Source: Pseudomonadota bacterium
GTDB lineage: Bacteria; Pseudomonadota; Gammaproteobacteria; Halothiobacillales; Halothiobacillaceae
NCBI GenBank assembly: GCA_021795795.1
Contig: JAJYPA010000181.1
Span: 1 to 13,944 of the forward strand
Direction: 5' to 3'
Length of the DNA stretch: 13,944 bases
Positions 1-5,901 of the stretch are shown here, piece by piece. A program made the translations under genes and the position numbers. Positions within the stretch are counted from its first letter, which is position 1, and every line of letters begins with the position of its first letter. Under the pieces are notes generated by a model, which saw only the letters and a list, made by a program, of their open reading frames with translations, made no database searches and was not told the DNA's origin.

Positions 1-578
1 AAGAGGACTTAAGCGGCCTTATTGAATACGCAAAAGGGGCTAAGTTGGTCATTCTGGATCCGCTTGCAGAGCTTGCGGATGCGGATGAATCCGATGATCG
101 AGCCGCGCGTATGCTGGTTCAGGCAATTAAAAAGCTGAGCCATGAAACGGGTGCGGGAGTTATTGCCATTCACCACCAGAATAAAAACGCCATGCTAAAC
201 GGCGGCACGTCCCACCAAACAGGGCGGGGGTCATCCAGGCTTGGTGCTGAGTGCCGATGGGCTGCGGTCTTGCAACCCCTCGATCAAAAGGCAGCAGAAG
301 AACACGGCGTGGATAAAGATGATCGTTCCAAATGGACGCTAATTCACGAGGCAAAGGCAAACTACGCCAGCGTGGATGGGGTAAAATCCATGTATCATTA
401 TCAAGACTGGATGAGTAACGATGGTAGCACTACGCCCGGAATACCGCTGGCGAGAGACCTCAATATAAAGAAAGGAGGCGCAACAAGCCGCGACGGCGCC
501 AGCACAAACGGCAAATACGCACACGCAAAAGCCAAAGGAGGGGAGTCAGATGATCTCGATCAACTCATGGGTTTATAA
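1..578 (+). CDS. repA: RepA-like replicative helicase, 5'-truncated by window edge
   Basis: This is the C-terminal part of a RecA-fold hexameric helicase of the RSF1010/IncQ RepA type, which unwinds DNA at an iteron origin. The reading frame is open from the first bases (codons in phase with position 3), so the true start lies upstream. Visible motifs are a Walker-B-like strand, LVILDPLAELADADESD, encoded at about 45-95, followed by VIAIHHQNKN at about 160-190. The latter matches the 'hydrophobic strand-HH-x-K' motif of the RepA/DnaB-like superfamily. Walker A must lie outside the window. The last 29 bases overlap the downstream initiator gene, which suggests translational coupling as in IncQ replicons. 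The tail (residues encoded after about 430) is Lys/Gly/Ser-rich and probably disordered. The family call rests on motifs, context and size; I could not run a search. Confidence 0.8.
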   Translation, partial: EDLSGLIEYAKGAKLVILDPLAELADADESDDRAARMLVQAIKKLSHETGAGVIAIHHQNKNAMLNGGTSHQTGRGSSRLGAECRWAAVLQPLDQKAAEEHGVDKDDRSKWTLIHEAKANYASVDGVKSMYHYQDWMSNDGSTTPGIPLARDLNIKKGGATSRDGASTNGKYAHAKAKGGESDDLDQLMGL

Positions 579-1341
579 TCCCGAAGACAAAAACAGGGAC
601 ATTTCCACCGTGTCACAGGCCCGGTTGGAATTGTTTGAACCCACGCTCAAATTACCAAAAGACATAATTGTCACGCGCTCCAGTGAAAACGCGTGGGGAA
701 AGATCACGGTTTCCGGGCGTTTGTGCCAGGCGCATCAAAACCTTTTGGAGATGAGCATTAACAGCGCCACGCGCACACGCCTCAGCGGGGATGGACGTCT
801 GGTTCTGTTGATTGACCCATCCAAATTAAGCCGCGAATTGTCACCCACCAAAAGCCGCTATTCATATGGCGCCATGCGCGAGCAGTTTTCTGACATAGAA
901 AACGCAAAGCTGACCATAGAAAACAAAGACCTCGTTTCTGCCCGCATTCTGGACATGTTCACCGAAAAAAATGCAGGGCGTGTGGTGGCTGTGCCAATGC
1001 GCGGGACGGGGATCGTGATGGTTGACAAAATCTGGTGGATTGCAACGTTCTCCAGTGCCTGGACTTGTTTTTTACATAATGACCTGCCCACTAGATATCG
1101 CGGGCAAATCAAAAATATTATCAAGCTGAGACATGGCGCCAGCCAAGCGCTCTCTCGCCTTATGCTTGCGCACTCTGGGGAGGCCTCCATCACAATGGAG
1201 AAGGCCTTGGATGCCTTGGGAGTGACCAGACGGCGGGATAAGGTGCTTCGTGAGTGGTTGTCTGATGCAGACCAATTGGCAACGATGGGGATCATCCTCA
1301 CCCATACCCTTATCAAAATCATGGCCGCAAAAGCGCAGTGA
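550..1341 (+). CDS. repC: RepC-like iteron-binding replication initiator
   Basis: This 263-aa protein is probably the origin-binding initiator of the replicon. The ATG at 550 overlaps the end of repA and has an excellent Shine-Dalgarno, AAAGGAGGGG at 534-543. The order helicase, initiator, iterons is that of IncQ plasmids, and RSF1010 RepC is of similar size (about 283 aa). The sequence is compatible with a two winged-helix Rep protein: a segment around residues 103-125 (SYGAMREQFSDIENAKLTIE) and a C-terminal helix-rich part (residues 180-250) with TRRRDKVLREWL followed by LATMGIIL, resembling the RepC C-terminus. An oddity is that the final codons (MAAKAQ) are themselves the first iteron, so the coding sequence runs into the origin. 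The IncQ assignment is inference from synteny and weak sequence resemblance; another winged-helix Rep family is possible. Confidence 0.7.
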   Translation: MISINSWVYNPEDKNRDISTVSQARLELFEPTLKLPKDIIVTRSSENAWGKITVSGRLCQAHQNLLEMSINSATRTRLSGDGRLVLLIDPSKLSRELSPTKSRYSYGAMREQFSDIENAKLTIENKDLVSARILDMFTEKNAGRVVAVPMRGTGIVMVDKIWWIATFSSAWTCFLHNDLPTRYRGQIKNIIKLRHGASQALSRLMLAHSGEASITMEKALDALGVTRRRDKVLREWLSDADQLATMGIILTHTLIKIMAAKAQ

Positions 1342-1443
1342 TGGCCACCACGCACTCCCACAATGGCCGCAAAAGCGCAGGACGCGTCCGCAGAAGCGCA
1401 GCAGATGGCCGCAAAAGCGCAGCAGATGGCCGCAGAAGCGCAG
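1321..1443 (+). repeat. Iteron array, 21-bp period, five clear copies plus one degenerate
   Basis: The 18-base core ATGGCCGCAAAAGCGCAG starts at 1321, 1363 and 1405 (exact). One-base and four-base variants start at 1426 and 1384. The remaining slot, at about 1341-1342, holds a degenerate copy beginning ATGGCCACCACGCA. All starts fall on a strict 21-base period, about two helical turns, so bound initiator molecules would lie on one face of the DNA. The first copy lies within the last codons of the repC-like gene. Confidence 0.88.
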
Positions 1444-1447
1444 CGCC

Positions 1448-1480
1448 TATAGGCATATAGGCCCTAAAGGCATTATAGGC
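1448..1480 (+). repeat. Short TATAGGC direct-repeat block beside the iterons
   Basis: TATAGGC occurs at 1448-1454, 1456-1462 and 1474-1480, with a related TAAAGGC at 1465-1471. Spacing is 8-10 bases. It is different in sequence from the iterons and lies between them and the first hairpin. It may be a second protein-binding array or part of the unwinding element; function unknown. Confidence 0.55.
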
Positions 1481-1484
1481 ACTT

Positions 1485-1519
1485 GAGACCTTATTGGCCC
1501 TGAAGGGGCCAACGGTCTC
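1485..1519. other. Strong nested hairpin in the origin
   Basis: The outer arms GAGACC (1485-1490) and GGTCTC (1514-1519) are perfect complements. They enclose an inner 7-bp stem, TTGGCCC (1494-1500) with GGGCCAA (1506-1512), and a five-base loop. There is no T-run after it, so it is not a typical terminator. Its position after iterons suggests a single-strand initiation (ssi-like) site or an origin boundary element. Confidence 0.6.
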
Positions 1520-1583
1520 ATCAATGAAATTTTAATTACCAAGCTGTGCGGATACCCCTAGCCGGGCTGGGTGTTGGTAAGGA

Positions 1584-1611
1584 CGGCAGCACATGAAACC
1601 ATGTGTAGCCG
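1584..1611. other. Second origin hairpin, CACATG-AAAC-CATGTG
   Basis: CACATG (1590-1595) pairs perfectly with CATGTG (1600-1605) around an AAAC loop. An outer CGGC (1584-1587) and GCCG (1608-1611) pair across a 2/2 internal loop. It is followed by CGACGCATGCGG and no T-run. It is a candidate ssi-like element or structured RNA; no direct evidence separates these. Confidence 0.5.
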
Positions 1612-1647
1612 ACGCATGCGGTGCTTAGTGCAATGGAATATTGGCAA

Positions 1648-2607
1648 TTATCCTCGATAAGGCACGGTCGATTTGATCACATCAACCGATGTATACCCCA
1701 TGTTTTTGAGATATTCTTCTATGCTACGGATTGTAGTAGCTTGATTTGCAGCGGGACCCACCCTGATTTCCTTTATAGGCAAACTACTTCCTATGAGATG
1801 GTGTAAATGATCGTTGTACAGATCCTTGGTTGAAATATAGGGAATAATTCTTTGTTTGCCCACCCGGTGTCTTATTCCTCCAAAGTGCTGTAGGTGGCTC
1901 GACGCTGCGATTAGCCTTACCTCCTGTTCCGACTGGTAGGAAGGGTGCTTAAAAGTTATAAATTCCATCGCTAACCATGTTGCCATTTCTGACGACCAGG
2001 TTCCATCATCGATAGGAAAGCCACACGAAATATCTCTGAAGTACTCGAAACTGTATTTGCGCAAGGTGCGCAGGATAACCCTTGTTTTTTCAGCATCGTT
2101 GTAGACCACTTTTTTTGCCGACAAAATGGGGGCCATAAAGAAATGACCCAATCCATTTTGCTGATTGTAAAAGTTTATTGATACCCCTTGGCCGTCATAT
2201 GCGTAGGACCGCCATTGGTCCAAGCTATCATAATCCCGAGAAAATGAACAAAGATAATAGGGCTCTTCCATGTAGCCCTCCAAAAAAGACAAAGAACCCT
2301 CCACAATTGAGCGAAAGTGTTTGTATCGACTCTTCTGAGAGATGCCATTTAAAAGGGCTATGGTGAGCCTTCTTCCGTTTTCAAATTCCTCAGAATCATT
2401 TAGAAAGCGGTGGTCAGAAAGCCAAAAGCCACCCGATTCGATGATCCCGTAGAGCCCATGCAAATCCGTATAGTGGCTTATTGTTGGGCCGGCATAGCGG
2501 AACAAGTCCATATCGAAATGTTTGGACCAGTATTTAGTATCAAATCGTGCCCTTAGAAATCCAAAAGGACAATCTTCGGGAGACGCAATATTTAGATTCT
2601 CGTCCAT
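1648..2607 (-). CDS. DUF2971 family protein
   Basis: This 319-aa protein carries the recognisable signature of the DUF2971 family. In order it shows HYTDLHGLYGIIESG (residues 45-59), FWLSDHRFLNDSEE (61-74), CSFSRDYDSLDQWRSYA (120-136), GVSINFYN (141-148), KHPSYQSEQEVRLI (220-233) and IKEIRVGP (278-285). The molecular function of the family is not established. The N-terminal His-Tyr-Thr followed by an 'LxGIhxSG' turn recalls the substrate-binding start of ADP-ribosyltransferase-like folds, but that is my inference. The ATG at 2607 has no good Shine-Dalgarno, so translation may be weak or the start may differ. It is convergent with the replication genes and transcribed in the same direction as the PIN operon, 122 bases downstream of it. 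The two share the accessory region and could be co-transcribed. Confidence 0.75.
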   Translation of the reverse strand: MDENLNIASPEDCPFGFLRARFDTKYWSKHFDMDLFRYAGPTISHYTDLHGLYGIIESGGFWLSDHRFLNDSEEFENGRRLTIALLNGISQKSRYKHFRSIVEGSLSFLEGYMEEPYYLCSFSRDYDSLDQWRSYAYDGQGVSINFYNQQNGLGHFFMAPILSAKKVVYNDAEKTRVILRTLRKYSFEYFRDISCGFPIDDGTWSSEMATWLAMEFITFKHPSYQSEQEVRLIAASSHLQHFGGIRHRVGKQRIIPYISTKDLYNDHLHHLIGSSLPIKEIRVGPAANQATTIRSIEEYLKNMGYTSVDVIKSTVPYRG

Positions 2608-2653
2608 GGTTTAACTTGCCAAAGGGCGGCAGCGGGTTGACTGTTGCGTAGTG

Positions 2654-2694
2654 CCGGGAGGAATTGGGGCACAGACGCACTGGGTGTCTCCCGG
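2654..2694. terminator. Inverted repeat between PIN operon and DUF2971 gene
   Basis: CCGGGAG (2654-2660) and CTCCCGG (2688-2694) are perfect complements across a 27-base interval. It sits just after the PIN gene stop (minus strand) and before the DUF2971 start. No T-run is present on either side, so termination is only a possibility; it could be an operator or an attenuating structure. Confidence 0.3.
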
Positions 2695-2729
2695 ATCCTT
2701 GGCTTTGGGTCGACGTTGTTTGATGGTAA

Positions 2730-3185
2730 TCACATGTCGCTGGCGATATCGCGCCAAAGCCTTGCTGTGGCGAACAAAGAAAGGTGTTTGACGTTTGTTG
2801 TGGCAATAATAGCGGATCCCAGACTTGATTCCGTGGCCTGCGCCACTAGAATCATGTCGGCATCCAAGGCTTTGTCATCTGTAGCTTGACGTCGCATATT
2901 TCGAGCCCTAGCCCAAAAGTCAGCAGCCATGTTCATTACCGACGTAGTGATGGGGAGGTATTCGAGAGTATTTTTAAGGTCGTCCAGCCTTTGGAGGCCC
3001 TCCCGCCGGTTTGCGCGGATAAGTTCTCGTCGCAGTTCATAATCGCAAATCTCGGGGATATAGACAGAACAATCTACCATCAAGAGAGACTCTAGCCACT
3101 GAGAACAATCCATGGGTTCACTAGAGTGTTTCGGGTTGGTTACCAGGCTTAGAACACCGGTATCAAGTAGAACGACATGGTTCAA
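2730..3185 (-). CDS. PIN-domain nuclease, VapC-like toxin candidate
   Basis: This 151-aa protein fits the PIN domain throughout. It has an N-terminal strand with the first acidic residue, VVLLDTGVLS (D8); YIPEICDYELRREL (E46/E50); ALDADMILVAQA (D108/D110); and a final IIATTNVKHL (130s) where PIN domains often have a T/S-N/D-N-x-x-H segment. PIN proteins are Mg2+-dependent ribonucleases, commonly the toxin of a TA pair cutting tRNA, rRNA or mRNA. The start is a TTG at 3185-3183 that overlaps the upstream stop as TTGA, indicating translational coupling; no clear separate Shine-Dalgarno is visible. It is the last gene of a three-gene operon. Neither upstream gene looks like a usual VapB antitoxin, so the partner is unclear. 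The fold is confident; toxin activity is inferred. Confidence 0.8.
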   Translation of the reverse strand: MNHVVLLDTGVLSLVTNPKHSSEPMDCSQWLESLLMVDCSVYIPEICDYELRRELIRANRREGLQRLDDLKNTLEYLPITTSVMNMAADFWARARNMRRQATDDKALDADMILVAQATESSLGSAIIATTNVKHLSLFATARLWRDIASDM

Positions 3186-3622
3186 GGGAATAGCTTGCGA
3201 TCCGAAGAACGGTCTTGGTCTAATGACTGTTTCAAGTAGTCGAGCGTCTGACGTTGCTCTTGAGCGTCAGACTCATCACTACGCCATTTTCTCAGCAAGG
3301 CTATCGCGGCTCGTTTGCGCCCGGTCAACCAGGGGTTGCCAATCGATGCCTCCCCTATGGTCTGCCAGCTAGCGGGCTTTCGCCAATCTAAATAAATCGG
3401 ATCGGTAGCGCTACTGCTCGGTATCTCGATAATCTGGGCTAAAAGTGCCTTCGCATCCCATAGCTCCGTTTTTGCTTGTAACGTCGACGGGATGCCTTGA
3501 AACTCTCCCCACTGTATCCCCGTTCCACCCGTGGTGGAATTCTTTGCTTCTAATATGGCTTTCCCTGCAGAGAACTGAGCATAGGTCGGTGTAGTGCGTG
3601 TTTCACAGCAATTATTACTCAA
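3182..3622 (-). CDS. Small hypothetical protein, middle gene of PIN operon
   Basis: I do not recognise a family in this 146-aa protein. It is soluble, without a signal peptide or membrane segment. It is Trp-containing in the middle (IQWGEFQGIP, ELWDAKALL, DPIYLDWRKPASWQTIGEA), and its C-terminal half is charged and helical (RKRAAIALLRKWRSDESDAQEQRQTLDYLKQSLDQDRSS). The start is TTG at 3622-3620, overlapping the upstream stop as TTGA; its own stop overlaps the PIN start the same way. The double overlap argues for fixed stoichiometry and a shared function with its neighbours. It is the best candidate for an antitoxin or adaptor of the PIN protein by position, but no DNA-binding motif is evident. 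Confidence 0.65.
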   Translation of the reverse strand: MSNNCCETRTTPTYAQFSAGKAILEAKNSTTGGTGIQWGEFQGIPSTLQAKTELWDAKALLAQIIEIPSSSATDPIYLDWRKPASWQTIGEASIGNPWLTGRKRAAIALLRKWRSDESDAQEQRQTLDYLKQSLDQDRSSDRKLFP

Positions 3623-4470
3623 GGCAAGTCTCCGTAGTTGGCAATCTCTATACCAAGACCAATAAGTTCGTCTAGCACCGATGGTATGCTCTCAGTCGGT
3701 ATTTCACCGACGAATGTCGCATCAGTATTGATATCAAGTTCAAGACGACAAGCGATAGAGGTTCGCCCAAGTGCCGGGCTAACGGCTTGGCCTGGCGAGA
3801 TAGCAATCGTCATCCCAAGCACTTGCGCAACAGCCCAGCGAGAGAGCCTGTTGACCTTCTCTATCCCGGGAAAGCATTTTAGGCTCCTAGGGCGATTGAT
3901 CGAATAGCTGAAGTCCGTCGAGCCATCCGGGTCTAGTTTGACGGAGGGAAGGTAATCGGATATTGCCTGGTAGCCACTACGTATATCTGACACTTCGGCA
4001 AGTAATACCACCCCAAATGCAATTCTTTTAAGTGGTGGAGCTACCTGCAGCCAATCGCCAAGCGCGCTCCTAAATACATCTACAGCCTCAGAAAATGCGC
4101 CGCAGGTTGGCAACCCAGCTTGTTCGCGTTCCAAAGGCCCCGTTGCAAACAGCCAATCAACCCTGTCCCTCAAGCAACTGAGGGTCAAAGAAAAGCGCCC
4201 ATCGCCGATACGACCAGTTTCCTGTACCAAGCCCATGCGAGGCTGGACAGTGCGCGATTCTGGCTCTTCACCAGCGACAATCCGCCACCATCCCGTCTCC
4301 TGGCTCTCCAAAGGCAGAACCGGGAACACCGTTACCCGCAAGGTCTCGGCTTGCCAGAGAAGTCCACCTAACTGTTTCTGATCATCCATGATCGTAGTAT
4401 GTACTGCCCAAAAGTGGCGTGCAACGTGAATCTTCGCGGTGGAATTTGGCACCGGCAGTATAGATGACAT
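3619..4470 (-). CDS. Hypothetical protein, first gene of PIN operon
   Basis: This protein of up to 283 aa belongs to no family I can name with confidence. It is predicted soluble. Notable segments are RFSLTLSCLRDRVDWLF (about residues 92-108), a central DFSYSINRPRSLKCFPGIEKVNRLSRW, and a C-terminal RLELDINTDATF followed by a helical end (SIPSVLDELIGLGIEIANYGD). The architecture loosely recalls 'sporadically distributed' families such as TIGR04255, but I do not claim membership. The ATG at 4470 would place the N-terminal codons over the promoter-like motif at 4443-4468 on the other strand. The alternative ATG at 4389 (MDDQKQLGG) avoids this and may be the true start; neither has a strong Shine-Dalgarno. 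It overlaps the next gene by 4 bases. Confidence 0.65.
   Translation of the reverse strand: MSSILPVPNSTAKIHVARHFWAVHTTIMDDQKQLGGLLWQAETLRVTVFPVLPLESQETGWWRIVAGEEPESRTVQPRMGLVQETGRIGDGRFSLTLSCLRDRVDWLFATGPLEREQAGLPTCGAFSEAVDVFRSALGDWLQVAPPLKRIAFGVVLLAEVSDIRSGYQAISDYLPSVKLDPDGSTDFSYSINRPRSLKCFPGIEKVNRLSRWAVAQVLGMTIAISPGQAVSPALGRTSIACRLELDINTDATFVGEIPTESIPSVLDELIGLGIEIANYGDLP
4443..4468 (+). promoter_or_regulatory. Copy A of AATTTGGCA...TATA motif, before lipoprotein gene
   Basis: It reads AATTTGGCACC, GGCAG, TATAGATGAC, and its tail runs into an inverted repeat ATAGATGA / TCATCTAT (4460-4478, 3-base loop). It lies 52 bases before the lipoprotein ATG. It matches other copies upstream of unrelated genes in this window, so it is probably a shared promoter or operator. 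Confidence 0.6.
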
Positions 4471-4494
4471 TCATCTATCCCACGGAGCACTGCC

Positions 4495-4944
4495 ATGAAG
4501 AAATCCATCCTCCCCGCCCTGGCCATCACCCTAGCCCTTGCCGGCTGCGCCACCACCCCCCTGTCTTATCACCGCTATTCATCCACCGAAAACTTGCAAG
4601 CGCAGGCACTTGCTGAAGGCACCGTGATCCGGTGCCAGCCGATCTTCGTTTCCAACACCCAGGCCCAGACAGCCCACGGCACCCTTGGGGCCATCGTAGG
4701 CGGCGCCGCAGGCTATGCCATCGGCTCTTCCCCCATTGCAGCCATTGCCGGGGTTATTGGCGGTGCCATCATAGGAAACGTCGCCACCCCCGGATCCGTG
4801 TCGGGCACGGAAGTGATGGTCAAACTTACAGATGGCCAATTGATGGGCGTGCCTGAAGTCGGCAACCCACACCTTCACCCCGGCGAGCAGGTCGCCATCT
4901 TGCGCGGGGCAGACGGCAACACCCGTGCCGTGCCGTTGCACTAG
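4495..4944 (+). CDS. Glycine-zipper outer-membrane lipoprotein
   Basis: This 149-aa protein has a lipoprotein signal peptide: a KK start, a hydrophobic core and the lipobox L15-A16-G17-C18, predicted to be cleaved before C18 and lipidated. After a short linker comes a glycine-zipper domain at about residues 62-96 (GTLGAIVGGAAGYAIG, AIAGVIGGAIIGN), as in the SlyB / 17-kDa surface antigen group (glycine zipper 2TM). A C-terminal beta-like region follows (TEVMVKLTDGQLMGV, GEQVAILRG). The ATG at 4495 is preceded by GGAG at 4484-4487. On a plasmid, such a lipoprotein might stabilise the envelope, help exclude incoming plasmids or belong to a transfer apparatus; nothing in the sequence decides between these. 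It has its own copy of the shared motif upstream. Confidence 0.8.
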   Translation: MKKSILPALAITLALAGCATTPLSYHRYSSTENLQAQALAEGTVIRCQPIFVSNTQAQTAHGTLGAIVGGAAGYAIGSSPIAAIAGVIGGAIIGNVATPGSVSGTEVMVKLTDGQLMGVPEVGNPHLHPGEQVAILRGADGNTRAVPLH

Positions 4945-4953
4945 GCCGCTTTC

Positions 4954-5032
4954 CTTGCCCTCTGGCGCGTTTTCTGGTGGCAGGTGCTACTTCGGCCTAC
5001 CAGAATCAGCGCAAAGCGCACCAGCGGGCAAG
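4954..5032. other. Long imperfect inverted repeat after the lipoprotein gene
   Basis: The left arm begins CTTGCCC (4954-4960), CTGG, GCG, TTT. The right arm (5013-5032) is its complement, with about 17 of 20 positions matching. Inside, TCTGGT (about 4973-4978) pairs with ACCAGA (4998-5003), so the whole interval can fold into one long structure. It begins 10 bases after the lipoprotein stop. There is no T-run. It may be a 3' RNA-stabilising structure, a small RNA or a remnant of a repeat element. Confidence 0.5.
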
Positions 5033-5117
5033 CTAGACGCCTTCCTGAGTGACAGCACTTAAAGGTATCCAGTAAGTACACGGCTTTATCAGTATATCAG
5101 GTTGATCTAATGAAGCA

Positions 5118-5206
5118 CAGTACTTTTAGGTACTGAGTCTGTACTTTCCACCCCATTAACCCACTTAACCGACTGGTCGGTACGTACTAAAAGTATCGAA
5201 CCAGTC
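5118..5206. promoter_or_regulatory. Inverted-repeat cluster upstream of the gene at 5228
   Basis: CAGTAC-TTTTAG-GTACTG at 5118-5135 is a 6-bp palindrome with a 6-base centre. A near-identical element in opposite orientation, GTACTAAAAGTA, lies at 5184-5195. That second element sits inside arms GACTGGT (5171-5177) and ACCAGTC (5200-5206). The rest of the gene-free interval 4945-5227 holds the long hairpin at 4954-5032. Paired operator sites before a small membrane-protein gene are plausible; the binding protein is unknown. Confidence 0.45.
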
Positions 5207-5227
5207 CACAACAGGAGACTAGTAGAC

Positions 5228-5569
5228 ATGAACGAGTCCATATCCCTGTCAGGTCGTATCGGTCGCGCTATAGCGGTGACGGTCCTATCATTTTTTCTAA
5301 TGGTGTATCTGTTCCATTTTATAGGCTGGCTGGGCTTCCCTGATTTTTGGGGCGGTTTGGTACTCCTGGTTGAAAAATACATGGCTGGAAATCTGACTGG
5401 GCGATTTTGGCGCGTCTGGATTAAAGCTGTGTTTTTCAGTGCCACTAAGTGGAAAGGCGCTTTGGAAATTTCATCCGCAAGCGAGGTCTCGTTTTTCATC
5501 GCATGGGCAACCGATCGGTGGTTCTTAAAATATCACTCCCGCTTTCTGAGAGACGCTCCTAAAAAATGA
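5228..5569 (+). CDS. Small hypothetical membrane protein
   Basis: I do not recognise a family in this 113-aa protein. A hydrophobic segment at residues 12-36 (GRAIAVTVLSFFLMVYLFHFIGWLG region) is a clear membrane helix. A second, weaker hydrophobic stretch (about 38-50) may be another helix or a re-entrant loop. The remainder is aromatic and basic (RFWRVWIKAVFFSATKW). The ATG at 5228 follows AGGAG at 5213-5217. Its stop codon (5567-5569) overlaps the first base of motif copy B. Its upstream region has palindromes rather than the shared motif, so it may be regulated differently from its neighbours. Confidence 0.65.
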   Translation: MNESISLSGRIGRAIAVTVLSFFLMVYLFHFIGWLGFPDFWGGLVLLVEKYMAGNLTGRFWRVWIKAVFFSATKWKGALEISSASEVSFFIAWATDRWFLKYHSRFLRDAPKK

Positions 5570-5593
5570 ATTTGGCACTGCCCTATATGTGAA
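5569..5593 (+). promoter_or_regulatory. Copy B of AATTTGGCA...TATA motif
   Basis: AATTTGGCAC, TGCCC, TATATGTGAA. It starts on the last base of the preceding stop codon and is followed at once by a perfect hairpin. It is 77 bases from the ATG at 5646. Confidence 0.6.
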
Positions 5594-5614
5594 GGCGGCA
5601 ATCCAGCCGCCTTC
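5591..5614 (+). other. Perfect 9-bp leader hairpin
   Basis: GAAGGCGGC (5591-5599) pairs with GCCGCCTTC (5606-5614) across a six-base loop. It starts within the tail of motif copy B, so it would lie at or near the 5' end of any transcript from that motif, about 30 bases before the ATG at 5646. It could protect the 5' end or control ribosome access; the lack of a T-run argues against simple termination. Confidence 0.55.
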
Positions 5615-5645
5615 GCACCCGGAAAACCGGAAGGGAATACAGAAC

Positions 5646-5831
5646 ATGAAGCAGGCAGAAATAGTGACTCTGGCAATCAGAATCCGCATTGAACTCCAAA
5701 ATATGGGCGGACTGAAAATGAATCTTGATAAAGTCAAAGCCGTGATCCAGCGCGAAACCCATGGTAGTCAAAAGGACGCGGCACGCATCTTTACTTTGGT
5801 TGAAGCATTGGAAGCGCAGGGCGTCAACTAA
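5646..5831 (+). CDS. Small hypothetical helical protein
   Basis: This 61-aa soluble protein (MKQAEIVTLAIRIRIEL...) appears to consist of two or three amphipathic helices. I see no known domain. The ATG at 5646 is preferred over an upstream ATG at 5589, because AAGGGAA at 5631-5637 is correctly placed and the upstream start would lie inside the leader hairpin. It is flanked by motif copies B (before) and C (overlapping its stop), so it appears to be its own transcription unit. Confidence 0.6.
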   Translation: MKQAEIVTLAIRIRIELQNMGGLKMNLDKVKAVIQRETHGSQKDAARIFTLVEALEAQGVN

Positions 5832-5854
5832 TTTGGCACCACCGTATAAGTGAA
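5830..5854 (+). promoter_or_regulatory. Copy C of AATTTGGCA...TATA motif
   Basis: AATTTGGCAC, CACCG, TATAAGTGAA, starting within the stop codon of the previous gene and 72 bases before the ATG at 5902. It probably drives the run of small genes 5902-6521 or beyond. Confidence 0.6.
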
Positions 5855-5873
5855 GTGAACTGAAAACTGCATA

Positions 5874-5894
5874 GGGGCCACCGGCCCCAAAGGA
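5874..5894 (+). promoter_or_regulatory. GGGGCC-ACC-GGCCCC hairpin joined to Shine-Dalgarno, copy 1
   Basis: A 6-bp GC-only stem with an ACC loop is followed directly by the Shine-Dalgarno AAAGGA and, 7 bases later, the ATG at 5902. All 21 bases are identical to 9761-9781 before trwC. A stable hairpin touching the ribosome site suggests translational control or protection of the 5' leader. Confidence 0.6.
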
Positions 5895-5901
5895 TCATAA
5901 A

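Larger units (their letters stand above)
1321..1611. other. oriV: Probable vegetative replication origin (oriV)
   Basis: This stretch of about 290 bases has no convincing gene after repC ends at 1341. It contains, in order, 21-bp iterons (1321-1443), a short TATAGGC repeat block (1448-1480), a strong hairpin (1485-1519), an AT-rich stretch (about 1520-1545) and a second hairpin (1584-1611). Iterons directly downstream of an initiator gene, next to AT-rich DNA, is the standard arrangement of an iteron origin. In IncQ origins, hairpins serve as single-strand initiation sites for a dedicated primase, and the two hairpins may do the same here. That role is inference. Confidence 0.75.

Noticed and set aside
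858..1361. 167-codon minus-strand frame opposite the repC-like gene
   Set aside because: It is a shadow of the coding strand, without a ribosome site or recognisable domain.
1321..1443. Possible CRISPR-like array
   Set aside because: The repeats are 18-21 bases with only about 3 bases between cores, so there are no spacers. They fit iterons.
1250..1486. An open frame giving repeated PQKRSRWPQKRS peptides
   Set aside because: It is the iteron array read in another frame; there is no ribosome site, and it overlaps the end of the repC-like gene.
2617..2624. TTTGGCA on the minus strand just before the DUF2971 start
   Set aside because: It lacks the AAT and the TATA half and lies too close to the start codon; probably chance.
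4579..4941. 120-codon minus-strand frame opposite the lipoprotein gene
   Set aside because: The plus-strand lipoprotein has a signal peptide, lipobox, ribosome site and known domain; the minus frame has none.
5569..5854. Sigma-54 (-24/-12) promoters, because TTGGCAC fits the -24 element
   Set aside because: The -12 GC dinucleotide (TTGCA-like) is missing in all copies, which have TATA-like sequence instead. Kept only as an alternative in the motif finding.
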